DNA from: Metapseudomonas boanensis
GTDB taxonomy: Bacteria; Pseudomonadota; Gammaproteobacteria; Pseudomonadales; Pseudomonadaceae
Direction: 5' to 3'
NCBI RefSeq assembly: GCF_018704125.1
Contig: NZ_JAGTIS010000001.1
Location: forward strand, 434,001 to 498,000
DNA: 64,000 bases
How positions within the stretch are numbered: the first letter of the stretch is position 1; each line of letters opens with the position of its first letter. The notes below the pieces were generated by a model. That model saw only the letters and a list, made by a program, of their open reading frames with translations, was not told the origin of the DNA and did no database searches. A program made the position numbers and the translations under genes. Below are positions 55,020 to 64,000 of this stretch, piece by piece.

Positions 55020-56141
55020 CTAAAGCTGCTTCACCATCTCATCGAGGTGAACGAATTCCATATGGTGGGCGGCAGCAACGCTGGCATTGGTCAGTCGCCC
55101 CTTGGCCACGTTGAGACCATGGCGCAGATGCAGGTCGTCCTCCAGTGCCTTGCGCGTGCCCTTGTGGGCGAGGGCGATGACGAAGGGCAGCGTGGCGTTG
55201 TTCAGGGCCAGCGTCGAGGTGCGTGCCACCGCGCCGGGCATGTTCGCCACGCAGTAATGCACGACGTCGTCGACGATGTAGATCGGGTCGGCATGGGTGG
55301 TGGCACGGGAGGTTTCCGCGCATCCGCCCTGGTCGATGGCGACATCCACCAGGACAGCCCCCTCCTGCATCCTGGCGACCATTTCGGCGGTGATCAGTTT
55401 GGGCGCGGCCGCGCCGGGGATGAGCACGCCGCCGATCACCAGGTCCGCCGCCAGCACCTGCTCGCGCACGGCGCTATGGGTGGAGTAGAGCGTGGTGATG
55501 CGATTGCCGTATTGCGCGTCCAGACGCCGCAGCGCGTCGACACTCTTGTCCAGCACCGTGACGTCGGCACCCAGGCCGACGGCCATCGCCAATGCGTGGG
55601 TACCCACGACCCCGCCGCCGAGCACCACTACCTTGCCGGGGGCTACGCCCGGCACACCGCCGAGCAGGACGCCGCGACCACCTCGGGCCTTCTCAAGGCA
55701 GTTGGCGCCGGCCTGGATCGACATGCGTCCGGCCACTTCCGACATGGGCGCCAGCAATGGCAAGCGCCCATGGCTGTCGGTTACGGTTTCGTAGGCGATG
55801 CAGGTGGCGCCGGAGGCCAGCAGCTCATCGGTTTGCGGCCGATCGGGTGCAAGATGGAGGTAGGTGAAGAGGGTCTGGTCCGGCCGCAGGCGCGCGCGCT
55901 CCTGGGTCAGCGGCTCCTTCACCTTGACGATCAATTGGGCGCCTTCGAAGACGTCTCCGGCGCTGGCAGCGATAGATGCGCCAGCGGCCCGGTAGTCCTC
56001 GTCGCTGAAACCAATGGCCGCGCCGGCCTTGGTTTCCACCAGGACTTCATGCCCCAGCCGGGTCAGCTCGGCCACTGACTGGGGTGTCAGGCCTACCCGG
56101 TATTCATGGTTCTTGATTTCCTTTGGCACTCCGACTCGCAT
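55020..56141 (-). CDS. ald: alanine dehydrogenase
   Basis: A 373-residue NAD enzyme interconverting L-alanine and pyruvate plus ammonia. [20 protein letters not shown] is the classic N-terminus with the pyruvate-binding Arg; Lys74 (KVKEP) and His95 (YLHLA) are catalytic positions; [20 protein letters not shown] is the NAD site. It is a single gene, convergent with qhpG and with no regulator attached. Confidence 0.94.
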   Translation of the reverse strand: MRVGVPKEIKNHEYRVGLTPQSVAELTRLGHEVLVETKAGAAIGFSDEDYRAAGASIAASAGDVFEGAQLIVKVKEPLTQERARLRPDQTLFTYLHLAPDRPQTDELLASGATCIAYETVTDSHGRLPLLAPMSEVAGRMSIQAGANCLEKARGGRGVLLGGVPGVAPGKVVVLGGGVVGTHALAMAVGLGADVTVLDKSVDALRRLDAQYGNRITTLYSTHSAVREQVLAADLVIGGVLIPGAAAPKLITAEMVARMQEGAVLVDVAIDQGGCAETSRATTHADPIYIVDDVVHYCVANMPGAVARTSTLALNNATLPFVIALAHKGTRKALEDDLHLRHGLNVAKGRLTNASVAAAHHMEFVHLDEMVKQL

Positions 56142-56278
56142 TGCAACCTCCCGGGTTGTTTCGCGCTGCCCTGTCTTCAGTGTAGGAAGCCGCTCGCTCC
56201 AACCCCGCCGAATAGCAGGGCATTTTCAGGGGAAATCCCTGAAAACCTAGGGGAAAGTAGTGGCCTGAGCCATTCATC

Positions 56279-57046
56279 TCAGCCTTTTTCGCCTCGTCCT
56301 GATCCCTCACTCATCCCACCAAGCAGGTCCACCGGCAGTGGGAAGACGATGGTGTTGGTCTTGTCGTTGGCGATCGCGTTCAGGGTCTGCATGTAGCGCA
56401 ATTGCATGGCGCCGGGCTGGCGGCCGAGCATTTCCGCAGCCTGCATCAGCTTCTCGGAGGCCTGCAGCTCACCTTCGGCATGGATCACCTTGGCCCGCCG
56501 CTCGCGCTCGGCCTCGGCTTGGCGGGCGATGGCGCGGACCATGGTCTCGTTGAGGTCGACGTGCTTGATCTCCACGTTGGAGACCTTGATGCCCCAGGCA
56601 TCGGTCTGGGCATCGAGTGCCTGCTGGATGTCGGCATTGAGGCGTTCGCGTTCGGCCAGCATCTCGTCCAGCTCATGCTTGCCCAGCACCGAGCGCAGGG
56701 TGGTCTGGGACAGCTGGCTGGTAGCCATGAGGAAGTTCTCCACCTGGATGATTGCCCGTTGCGGGTCTATGACGCGGAAGTAGACCACCGCGTTGACCTT
56801 CACCGAGACGTTGTCGCGGGAGATCACATCCTGCGGCGGCACGTCCATTACCACGGTGCGCAAATCCACCCGGACCATCTGTTGGATCGCCGGGATGATC
56901 AGCACCAGGCCCGGGCCCTTGACCCTCCAGAAGCGGCCGAGCTGGAACACCACGCCGCGCTCGTATTCGCGCAGGACACGGATCGCCGACGCCGCCAGCA
57001 CGATGATCAGGAACAGGACAATGGCGAAACTGATAGGAAAACCCAT
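56279..57046 (-). CDS. slipin/stomatin-like SPFH membrane protein
   Basis: A 255-residue SPFH-domain protein with one N-terminal membrane helix ([20 protein letters not shown]), the stomatin core ([40 protein letters not shown]) and a C-terminal coiled coil rich in Ala/Glu. It organises membrane microdomains and pairs with NfeD proteases; the NfeD gene ends 2 bases before this start, so they are one unit. Confidence 0.92.
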   Translation of the reverse strand: MGFPISFAIVLFLIIVLAASAIRVLREYERGVVFQLGRFWRVKGPGLVLIIPAIQQMVRVDLRTVVMDVPPQDVISRDNVSVKVNAVVYFRVIDPQRAIIQVENFLMATSQLSQTTLRSVLGKHELDEMLAERERLNADIQQALDAQTDAWGIKVSNVEIKHVDLNETMVRAIARQAEAERERRAKVIHAEGELQASEKLMQAAEMLGRQPGAMQLRYMQTLNAIANDKTNTIVFPLPVDLLGGMSEGSGRGEKG

Positions 57047-57048
57047 GT

Positions 57049-58437
57049 TTACGCTCCTTTGGACGAACTGTCGTCCGCCTCTACGTCCAGCAGCAAGCCC
57101 TTGCGGGCGACGACCCGTACCCGTTGCCCGGCTCGTAGTGGCGCCGAGCTGCGCACCTGCCAGCGCTCACCTTGCAGCTGCACCCAACCGCCGTGTGGGT
57201 CGCTTGTCTCGAGGTCGAGCAGGATGGCCGCACTGCCGACGAGCCCCGCGTCGCCGCTGACTACAGCCTGGCGCCTGGACTTCAGCGCCATGCCGATGAT
57301 GGCGAAGATGAGCACCGCGCTGGCCAGTGCGATGGTGACGATCACGGGCAAGGGGATGCCGAAGCCGGGCACCTCGGTGTCGATCAGGATCACGGCACCG
57401 ACGACGAAGGCGGCAATGCCACCAAAACCGATCACGCCGAAGCTGGGCATGAAGGCCTCCGCGGCCATGAACAGAATGCCCAGCAGGATCAGGGCGATGC
57501 CGGCGAAGTTCACTGGTAGCAGTTGCAGGGCGTAGAGCGCGAGGATCAGGCAGATGCCACCGATCACGCCGCCGACCCCGGAGCCGGGGTTGGAGAACTC
57601 GAAGATCAGGCCGTAGACACCGATCATCATCAGGATCAATGCCACACTCGGGTTGGTGATGACTGCCAGCAACTGCGCGCGCCAGTCCGGCTCGCGCTGG
57701 ATCAGTGGTGCACCGGCAGTGGTCAGCTTGAGCTGCTGTCCTGCAACCACCACGGTCTTGCCGTCCAGCTGACGCAACAGATCGTTGACGTCGTTGGCCA
57801 GGTAGTCCACCACTTTCTGCTTCATAGCATCGCTGGATGACAGGCTTACCGATTCGCGCACGGCACGCTCGGCCCATTCGGCGTTGCGCCCGCGCATTTG
57901 CGCCAGGCCACGGATGTAGGCGGCGGCATCATTCACCTGCTTGCGCGTCAGCGTCTCCTCATTGCCCGCAGGCGCAGCCTGCTCGCCCTTGTCCTCCTTG
58001 CCCGCCTCGTCCTGCTTGCGCGGTTTGTCTGGCTCCGGCTGGCCGGGCATGCCGCCAATCTGCACCGGGGTGGCGGCGCCGAGGTTGGTGCCGGGTGCCA
58101 TGGCAGCGATATGACTGGCGTAGAGGATGTAGGTGCCGGCACTCGCCGCCCTGGCGCCACTGGGGGCAACGAAGCTGGCCACTGGCACCGGGCTGGCCAG
58201 GATCGCCTTGATGATGCTGCGCATCGATGTGTCGAGGCCTCCGGGGGTATCGATCTGCACCACCACCAGCTGTGCTTTGTCCTCCTCCGCGCGTTCGATG
58301 CCTCGGGTGAGGTAGTCAGCCGTTGCCGGACCTATTGCACCGTCCACCGTCAGCACGGTCACGCTACCGTCAGCCAGCAGGATGCACGGCAGCAGCGAGG
58401 CCAGCAGCAGGAGCCTGCGGATCAACCGGCGGATCAT
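57049..58437 (-). CDS. NfeD-family membrane-bound ClpP-class serine protease
   Basis: 462 residues: a signal peptide ([20 protein letters not shown]), a periplasmic ClpP/SppA-like protease domain with the catalytic serine in [17 protein letters not shown], a charged Lys/Glu/Asp insert at about 130-160, four or five membrane helices, and a C-terminal OB-fold NfeD domain ([18 protein letters not shown]). This is the long form that cleaves stomatin partners in other species. The ATG at 58437 has GTGGAGG upstream. Confidence 0.93.
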   Translation of the reverse strand: MIRRLIRRLLLLASLLPCILLADGSVTVLTVDGAIGPATADYLTRGIERAEEDKAQLVVVQIDTPGGLDTSMRSIIKAILASPVPVASFVAPSGARAASAGTYILYASHIAAMAPGTNLGAATPVQIGGMPGQPEPDKPRKQDEAGKEDKGEQAAPAGNEETLTRKQVNDAAAYIRGLAQMRGRNAEWAERAVRESVSLSSSDAMKQKVVDYLANDVNDLLRQLDGKTVVVAGQQLKLTTAGAPLIQREPDWRAQLLAVITNPSVALILMMIGVYGLIFEFSNPGSGVGGVIGGICLILALYALQLLPVNFAGIALILLGILFMAAEAFMPSFGVIGFGGIAAFVVGAVILIDTEVPGFGIPLPVIVTIALASAVLIFAIIGMALKSRRQAVVSGDAGLVGSAAILLDLETSDPHGGWVQLQGERWQVRSSAPLRAGQRVRVVARKGLLLDVEADDSSSKGA

Positions 58438-58520
58438 GGGGGGACCTCCACCTGGGCGCTGTTTACCTACAGCATAGTTGAGGGCTTTGGTCGGATTTAT
58501 GCGAGGGCGGCTCGTTCGCT

Positions 58521-58616
58521 GTAGGGGCAAATTCATTCGCCAAGGACTGCGCAGCAGCCCCTCAAGCTTGAAGGCCAGGCCGATGAGGCCTGCTTGGCGA
58601 ATGAATTCGCCCCCAT
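58521..58616. repeat. inverted repeat GGGGC-AATTCATTCGCCAAG
   Basis: 58521-58544 and 58593-58616 are inverted copies with few mismatches, the same family as 51122-51219. It fills the gap between nfeD and the methyltransferase 3' end. Confidence 0.78.
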
Positions 58617-58622
58617 TCGGAG

Positions 58623-59582
58623 CTACAAGACTGCCCTGAACAATGGCTTGCACACCTTGGCGATCTGTTCGATGTGCCGGTGGTCGGTCCCGCAGCAGCC
58701 GCCCATGACATTGAGGTTCGGCAAGCACTGGCGCAGCTGTGCATACAGGGAGGCCAGCTCCTCGGGGTCGCCGCTGTCCAGCGTGGTGGCTTCGTTCAGC
58801 TCGGCGTGGCTCTTGCGCGAGGCATTGGCGCGCAGGCCATGTATCCGGCTGACCCATGGGGCGCCGGCTTCGAGCACATGGGCAAAGTGGCTCGGGTGAG
58901 CACAGTTGATCATGAAGTAGGCGGGGTAGCCGACTGTTTCGGCATCGACCTGCTCGATCGCATCGCATAGGCGCTGACCGGTCGGCAGGTTGCCATCGGT
59001 TTCCACGGTAAAGGAAATCGCCACCGGCATTCCGGCCTCACGGGCCGCCAGTGCAATGCCCAGCGCCTCGTCCACGTAGTTCATAGTGATCGCGGTCACC
59101 ATGTCGGCAGCGGTGTCGGCGAAGATACCGACTTGCTCGCTGTGGTAGCGCTCGGCCTGGTGTGCATCCATGGCCTTGTCAGGGACGTAGCCATCGCCAC
59201 GGGGGCCGATGCAGCCGCTGATGACCACGGGGGTGCGCCCACTCTCGACCTCGGCGCGCAGCTCTTCCAGCAGCACGATCGCCTGGCGGTTTATCTCGGC
59301 CAAGCCCTGGGGGGTGAAGCCGAGATGGTTGGCCCAGTCCGGATTGGCCCGCCAGGTGGCGCTCTCGAGGATCAGGCCGGTGCCATAGTGGCTGGCGATG
59401 TCGCAGTACGCGCGGTAGTACTTGCGCAGGGCGGCTTGGCCATCAGGGTAATTGAGCAGGACGAATGCAGCGAAGTCGGGGAGGGCGATGCCTTCATGGA
59501 AGACCAGGGTGGTTTCGATGCCGCCGTCGGTGAGAAACAGTTCATTCTCCATCTGCGGCAAGGCACTTCGATACTGAGCCAT
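58623..59582 (-). CDS. homocysteine S-methyltransferase family protein
   Basis: A 319-residue TIM-barrel zinc enzyme transferring a methyl group (from S-methylmethionine, a betaine or similar) to a thiol such as homocysteine. The N-terminal LTDGGIETTLVFHEGIALP, one zinc cysteine in MINCAHPSHF and the paired cysteines of VMGGCCGTDHRHI are present. The start at 59582 has CCGGAG upstream. The 321-base region upstream (59583-59903) shows no gene, and I could not make out a SAM or SAH riboswitch. Confidence 0.9.
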   Translation of the reverse strand: MAQYRSALPQMENELFLTDGGIETTLVFHEGIALPDFAAFVLLNYPDGQAALRKYYRAYCDIASHYGTGLILESATWRANPDWANHLGFTPQGLAEINRQAIVLLEELRAEVESGRTPVVISGCIGPRGDGYVPDKAMDAHQAERYHSEQVGIFADTAADMVTAITMNYVDEALGIALAAREAGMPVAISFTVETDGNLPTGQRLCDAIEQVDAETVGYPAYFMINCAHPSHFAHVLEAGAPWVSRIHGLRANASRKSHAELNEATTLDSGDPEELASLYAQLRQCLPNLNVMGGCCGTDHRHIEQIAKVCKPLFRAVL

Positions 59583-59889
59583 GGTGATGACTCCGGGACC
59601 TGTGGACGTTCGCTGTCCGAAACAGGCTTCGGGTCGAAGGTGATGCGGACAGCCTGAGTGGCCTCGGGCGGGTTCCGCATTGGGACGGGCTTGGCCCGGG
59701 GCCGCGTAGGGGCTTGCGTGTTGCCCGTACGCAAGAGGAAAGGCTAGCACCGGTGGCAGGGGGGGCTTGCGTTGGCTGATGGATGGGCGGCCCTTTACCT
59801 GAAGAGGAGAAATGCTTTGGCGGAGATTGCTTGCGGGCTCGGATCGACGCGGAACCAGCAGCTGCCGCTCAGAACCATCACTCTTGCGT

Positions 59890-59935
59890 CACCCCTCTCC
59901 GCTTCAGGGAGAGGGGCTGGAGGAGAGGGCGGTGC
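59890..59935. repeat. CTCTCCGCTTCAGGGAGAGGGG dispersed repeat, copy 2
   Basis: CCCTCTCCGCTTCAGGGAGA with GGGGCTGGAGGAGAGGGCGG, nearly the same as 41702-41752. It overlaps the last codons of the catalase-like gene. Confidence 0.65.
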
Positions 59936-61067
59936 CCGCTTCGTTACGCTGATGCCGATAAGCACTCACTGCCTCGTACACCGCCTTGCGCAAGCGATTG
60001 ATGCCACCAATGGGGCGATGCTCGGGCAAACCGTGCCAAGGGTTGAACGAAAGGTTGTCGCAGAAGAGGTTCTGCTCGCGACTGTCGAAGTCCTGGGCGG
60101 GAACCTTGATGCTGGCAACTGTCACGAAGGGGGAAATGTCCTCGTCCCATTCGACGCTGGTGTCTTCGAGGGGCATGTAGTGGGCGGGGTTCTGCTTCTG
60201 TACCTGGAGGGCGAAGCAGGCCGGTACGCGGTCCAGCGAGAGCTGCTGGTAAAGCGCGCTGCGTAGAAAGTTGGGCAGGGCCGTGTTCTGTTCAGGGCGC
60301 TCGTAGGGCGGGCAGCTCTGCGGGTCCGGTATGACACGGTACTTGATGTTGGCCTCGCCCAGTTTGTACGGGGAGATGGAGCTGTAGGTGGTATTCACCG
60401 GGCTGTCCGGCGCCGGTGCCAGGGTTTTCAGGGCGATGAACAAGTGGCGGACCTCCCAGGTGCGCGGGTCCAGGCTCGGGAAAAAGGCGCCGACCTTGTC
60501 GCCGTTGGCCTGGGCGGCGAAGTTCTGCCGGTATTCGGCCACATCGCGAACGAAGAACACCGGGTGGTTGAACATCACGAAGTCCTGTTCGCCTAGGTGC
60601 GCGGGGCTGCGCATCAGCTTCTCGCCGGGCACGTCGAGCAGCTTGACGGCCATGCCCCTAGCGTCACGGACACGGTCGAACTGCGGGTAGGCGTTGCCGT
60701 TGGACAGGCGCATCCAGGCTTGCCAGGTCTTGCCTGGCTCGCTGAAAACGCCTGCGCGCAGGTCGTTGTTAATGTCTGGCAGGACCGTCACTTCCGCCTT
60801 CACGCAGCCATGGGCCTTGGCGTGAGCATCACGCAGCACGCGCGTGTTATCGCGGTGCTGTTCGACGATACGGACGGCATCTTCGATGATGGCCTGGGTG
60901 TAACGCGCCTCGGCAGCAGGAATTTCCTCTTCGGTCGCCACCGGACCGGAGAACTTCCATCCGTAATAGGCTTCGCCCATGCTCCAGCCAAGCAGCCCAA
61001 CCGCCAGGATGAGCAGGAGCAGTTTGCCGAGCGCGCCACCGAGCCAAAGCCAGAAACGTTTGAACAT
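59904..61067 (-). CDS. catalase-fold haem protein, membrane-anchored
   Basis: 387 residues with an N-terminal membrane anchor (about 10-30). The catalase-type distal histidine His82 lies in LRDAHAKAHG, the haem-pocket stretch DARGMAVKLLDVPGEKL follows, and the proximal RxxxY motif (Arg360-Tyr364, RKAVY) is present. The core is shorter than in true catalases and closer to catalase-related proteins that act on organic or fatty-acid hydroperoxides. It begins 24 bases after a di-haem cytochrome gene. The C-terminal SSSPSP comes from a dispersed repeat. Confidence 0.82.
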   Translation of the reverse strand: MFKRFWLWLGGALGKLLLLILAVGLLGWSMGEAYYGWKFSGPVATEEEIPAAEARYTQAIIEDAVRIVEQHRDNTRVLRDAHAKAHGCVKAEVTVLPDINNDLRAGVFSEPGKTWQAWMRLSNGNAYPQFDRVRDARGMAVKLLDVPGEKLMRSPAHLGEQDFVMFNHPVFFVRDVAEYRQNFAAQANGDKVGAFFPSLDPRTWEVRHLFIALKTLAPAPDSPVNTTYSSISPYKLGEANIKYRVIPDPQSCPPYERPEQNTALPNFLRSALYQQLSLDRVPACFALQVQKQNPAHYMPLEDTSVEWDEDISPFVTVASIKVPAQDFDSREQNLFCDNLSFNPWHGLPEHRPIGGINRLRKAVYEAVSAYRHQRNEAGTALSSSPSP

Positions 61068-61091
61068 GTGGTTTTCCTTGTTATGGGAGCG

Positions 61092-62966
61092 TCAGCCTTC
61101 GCAGCTCGGGCCGGGGTTCCAGGGCTTGGGTGCGACGTGGCTCAACTGGCTTTCCAATGTTGGGTTGCCCAGCACCTTGAGGTACTCGATCAGGGCGAGG
61201 CGTTCGTCCGGCGGCAGAAAGCGTCCAATCACGCCGCCCTTGCGGCAGCCGTCGCGGAACTCATGACCCTGGTTTCCGTTACCGACAATGGAGGTATCGA
61301 GCAGGAAGCTACCGGGAAAGGCATCGGTTCTGAAGCCGACGAATTTGGGGTCGTACTCGAAGCTGCCGACATGGAACTGCTTGGCTCGCTCTGAGGCCGG
61401 TGACAGCACCTGGAACAGTGTGGGTACGGAGCCGTTATGCAGGAAGGGCGGTGTAGCCCAGATGCCATCCAGGGGACGGGCTTTGTACCCGCGCTTCTCC
61501 TGTACGCCGATGGGGAGGTCGAAACCGTCCAGACGGGCACGTTCCTCACCGCTGATGCCGGCCTGCTTGTAAGCCTGGTTTTCGACGAATGCGGTGATGT
61601 AGGCCAGACCCTTGGCGCTGGAAATATTGCTGAAATCCACCTGGTCCGGGCTTGAGCCAATCAGTTTGACGTCCAGCCTGGCCAGCTGTTCGTGGGTCCA
61701 ACCGAGCTTGCTGATGTCGTAGCGGTGGTCGGCAATGTTATCGGCTGCGGTGGGGTCAGTGCCCACGATGTCGGTGGGTACGATCCGCAGGTGCCACTCG
61801 GGGTCGCGACCGGGCGCAAGGCGCCGTTCCGGCGGTACGGCGTTGACGGCGTGGCAGTAGGCGCAATTCTCTGTGAAGAGTGCGCGTCCTTTGCTGGCCA
61901 GGGACAGGTCCACCTTGCCGAATACCGACTCCGGCCAGGTGGGTGGGGCCAGTCGCTTGAGGGTTTCCTCCAAGGTGTGGAGGTCACGCACACGGACGCT
62001 GGACGCATAGCGTTCGGCCTCGGGTACCGGGCCGCCATTGGTTTGGAACAGGCGCAGGGTCGCGCCAACGCCCAAGGCTTCGCCGATGTTGCGGGCCATG
62101 GGCTGCATGGCTGAGCCGTTCCATTGGACCCAGTCGAATTTCCAGATATCCCACAGGTGCGGGTAACTGACCGGGGCATTGGCGACGCGATAGTTGTCGG
62201 GGCTGATGGCGTCGCCATAGACACTGTTGGCGATGCGGCCGAAGGCGTCGGTGCGGCCGAAGCCCTCTTCGGTCGGGTAGAGGCCCCGGTGGGTGTCGTT
62301 CCACGCGGTTCCAAGCAGGCGGTCGAGTACGCGCTTGAAGTCGCTGCGCAGTTGCTTCTTGCCCTTGGGGTACTGCTCGCCCAGCACCTGCTCGGCGAAT
62401 CGATTGAACTTCAACGGGTTGTAGTAGGTGAAGGCCATGCTCATGCCCAGGGCCTGGCCGAAGCTGCCTCCGCGTAGCGTCGGCACGGTGGAGGCGAGGG
62501 AGTGCAGGGCGGCGCCGCCGTCGATTCGCACGGCCTGGCCGTTATAGCGAAGCTCGCCGGTATGACACGCTGAGCACGTGATATCGAGAAACTGCTCCCC
62601 GGTTTCCGTGTTCTGGTGCCGGGTAAGGCCTACGGGTAGGTTGCCAGGATTTTGCGCGGAGGCCTTCTGCTGTGGGTCGATGAGGAAGCCGAATCGGGCG
62701 AGGTATTCCGGCCGGGCGAACTTGTCGCGGGAGAACGGCAGCTCGAGGGCGGTGAACCAGTCGTAACGCAGACCTTTAACCTGGGTGCCCTGCGGGGTGT
62801 AGTAAAAGGCTTGGCGTTCGCTCTCGCTCCACTGGCCCAGGTAGTGCAATTTCTTCGGCGCCTGGAAGTTGGGTAGGTTTGGATTGGCGACGTAATAGAG
62901 GACGACGCCCAGGCCAGCAAGAAACGCCAGCACCAACAGTGTCAGTCCACGGCGTAGGACACGCAT
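61092..62966 (-). CDS. di-haem cytochrome c (RoxA / fatty-acid dioxygenase-like)
   Basis: A 624-residue exported protein with an N-terminal hydrophobic anchor (LTLLVLAFLAGLGVVLYYVA) and two c-type haem sites, CSACH (131-135) and CAYCH (368-372), spaced as in the MauG/peroxidase superfamily. Length and layout resemble rubber oxygenase RoxA and the P. aeruginosa oleate 10S-dioxygenase/diol synthase pair more than the 350-residue CcpA peroxidases. It probably lies in the periplasm, co-transcribed with the catalase-like gene. Substrate by inference only. Confidence 0.75.
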   Translation of the reverse strand: MRVLRRGLTLLVLAFLAGLGVVLYYVANPNLPNFQAPKKLHYLGQWSESERQAFYYTPQGTQVKGLRYDWFTALELPFSRDKFARPEYLARFGFLIDPQQKASAQNPGNLPVGLTRHQNTETGEQFLDITCSACHTGELRYNGQAVRIDGGAALHSLASTVPTLRGGSFGQALGMSMAFTYYNPLKFNRFAEQVLGEQYPKGKKQLRSDFKRVLDRLLGTAWNDTHRGLYPTEEGFGRTDAFGRIANSVYGDAISPDNYRVANAPVSYPHLWDIWKFDWVQWNGSAMQPMARNIGEALGVGATLRLFQTNGGPVPEAERYASSVRVRDLHTLEETLKRLAPPTWPESVFGKVDLSLASKGRALFTENCAYCHAVNAVPPERRLAPGRDPEWHLRIVPTDIVGTDPTAADNIADHRYDISKLGWTHEQLARLDVKLIGSSPDQVDFSNISSAKGLAYITAFVENQAYKQAGISGEERARLDGFDLPIGVQEKRGYKARPLDGIWATPPFLHNGSVPTLFQVLSPASERAKQFHVGSFEYDPKFVGFRTDAFPGSFLLDTSIVGNGNQGHEFRDGCRKGGVIGRFLPPDERLALIEYLKVLGNPTLESQLSHVAPKPWNPGPSCEG

Positions 62967-63286
62967 GGAGTACTTCCTTGTTGCTCTGAAATTTGGCCTA
63001 CGTTATGCCAATCGTGTCGGATATTGGCAAGTTGCTATTACCCCATGGCCCGTACTGCCGTGATGGTAACCGGCGCTGAGCTGCGAATGCGCCGGGCGCC
63101 GAGGTAGGCAATTTTGAGGCGGGACCGGGCGGTATATAGCGTCTCCGGGGCAAAGTTCGAAGCGAGATTGGTCTTATAGAGAAACGTTCCATAGCGCGCA
63201 GAAGTTCTTGCTAGCGTTACAGAAACCGGCTTCAAACTGTTGTTTTTATTGGAGAAGCAACTTATTGACGTCAAGGATCGAACACC

Positions 63287-64000
63287 TTGGAAGATCTGGC
63301 ATCCGTACCGCACCGCATTCTCCTGGTGGACCCTTGTGATCAATGCAGGGCGATGGTGCCGCGCTTGCAGGATGTCGGCTGGCTGGTTACCAGTCAGACC
63401 CTTGATCAGGCCCCGGCTGCAACCTACGACCTCGGTCTCTTGCGGCTGCGCGCACAACATCTGTTGCATCCAGAAGCCATCAAGCAGCTGATCAGCCAGA
63501 GCGGTACAGAATGGATTGCCCTGGTCGCCCCGGATTGCCTGGCGGTGCCAGGCCTGGATGAGTTCGTCAGCGAGTGGTTCTTCGACACGCTACCGCTGCC
63601 CACAGACCTGCCCCGTTTGCGCAACCTGCTCGGTCGGGCCTTCGGGATTGCTCGTCTGCGCGGGATAGATAGCCATCAGGGGAATGAGCACGAACTGCTG
63701 GGGCAGAGCCGGCCGCTCCGCGAACTGCGCAAACAACTCGGACGTCTTGGCCCGGTTGACAAGCCTGTGCTGATCGTAGGCGAGAGCGGCACCGGCAAGG
63801 AGTTGGTGGCGCGCACCCTGCATCGGATGTCACGACGGGTCGCCGGCCCCTTCATTGGCTTCAACTGCGGTGTGTTTGCTGAGCCTGAAACCTGCGCTGT
63901 GCTGTTCGGGTATCAAGGCAAGCTCGAGTCTGCCAATGGGGGCACGCTCTTTCTCGAAGCCATCCATGAGCTGCCGCTAGTGCTGCAGAAGCGCCTCCTG
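63287..64000 (+). CDS. sigma-54-activator-like AAA+ regulator lacking GAFTGA (runs off right edge)
   Basis: The first 238 residues are visible. An N-terminal receiver-like/VpsR-type domain (HRILLVDPCDQCRAMVPRL) is followed by an AAA+ domain with Walker A GESGTGKE at 165-172. Between LFGYQ (206-210) and the ESANGGTLF segment the usual GAFTGA loop is missing, and Walker B reads LFLEA (221-225) where LFLDE is expected. It therefore probably does not activate sigma-54 polymerase in the normal way. I start at TTG 63287 (AAGGATCG upstream), since a stop lies in frame just before. The 320 bases upstream (62967-63286) show no gene. Confidence 0.78.
   Translation, partial: MEDLASVPHRILLVDPCDQCRAMVPRLQDVGWLVTSQTLDQAPAATYDLGLLRLRAQHLLHPEAIKQLISQSGTEWIALVAPDCLAVPGLDEFVSEWFFDTLPLPTDLPRLRNLLGRAFGIARLRGIDSHQGNEHELLGQSRPLRELRKQLGRLGPVDKPVLIVGESGTGKELVARTLHRMSRRVAGPFIGFNCGVFAEPETCAVLFGYQGKLESANGGTLFLEAIHELPLVLQKRLL

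Noticed and set aside
59583-59800. Possible SAM or SAH riboswitch before the homocysteine methyltransferase-family gene
   Set aside because: No consensus core could be traced on the minus strand; a covariance-model search would be decisive.

Overview
The window is GC-rich chromosomal DNA of a Pseudomonas-type gammaproteobacterium. I base this on the intact leucine/isovalerate (liu) operon, the dhcR-dhcA-dhcB-atoB block next to acetoacetyl-CoA synthetase in the arrangement I remember from P. aeruginosa, many LysR regulators transcribed away from their targets, and numerous REP-type palindromes. I see no rRNA, tRNA, CRISPR array or complete insertion sequence. The genome identity cannot be fixed from the window alone.

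Layout. 1-3000: the start of an acyl-CoA dehydrogenase coupled to a 3-hydroxyacyl-CoA dehydrogenase, with a divergent LysR gene. 3100-3800: decayed remains of two conjugation genes of an integrative element. 3773-12055: an uncharacterised catabolic cluster (DUF3726-like protein, a 572-residue protein of unknown family, LysR regulator, aldehyde dehydrogenase, M19-type dipeptidase, BCCT transporter, RidA). 12225-16530: TerC, a desaturase-SRPBCC fusion with a divergent LysR, a small conserved protein and a frameshifted transglutaminase-like gene. 16869-23487: glutathione transferase, a YadG/YadH-type ABC exporter and a two-gene RND pump. 23590-30000: glycolipid-binding-family protein, MmcQ/YjbR protein, MFS transporter, LysR, DUF1993, azoreductase and an ABC-F ATPase.

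30016-33160 is accessory-like: a phage-type integrase tail, a HAB-mutase-like membrane protein, three small proteins, and a repeat field that includes a 35-base inverted pair. 33197-35538: PpiC, a PilT/PilU ATPase and a DJ-1/PfpI protein. 35771-48983 is a coherent ketone-body and leucine block. liuRABCDE converts isovaleryl-CoA to HMG-CoA and then to acetoacetate plus acetyl-CoA. aacS, the DhcAB CoA transferase and AtoB thiolase can carry acetoacetate on to acetyl-CoA.

49184-54940: an AcoR-like sigma-54 regulator followed by an ABC transporter, a subtilisin-like protease and an FAD monooxygenase, which together resemble the qhpF-qhpE-qhpG maturation genes of quinohemoprotein amine dehydrogenase. 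The enzyme subunits and the radical-SAM gene are absent from the window. 55020-59582: alanine dehydrogenase, a slipin/NfeD pair and a homocysteine methyltransferase-family enzyme. 59904-62966: a catalase-fold haem protein and a di-haem cytochrome of the RoxA/fatty-acid-dioxygenase kind. 63287-end: the start of a sigma-54-activator-like protein that lacks the GAFTGA loop.

Most promising for new biology: the BCCT/dipeptidase/572-residue-protein cluster, the paired haem proteins at 59904-62966, and the qhp-like maturation module without its enzyme.
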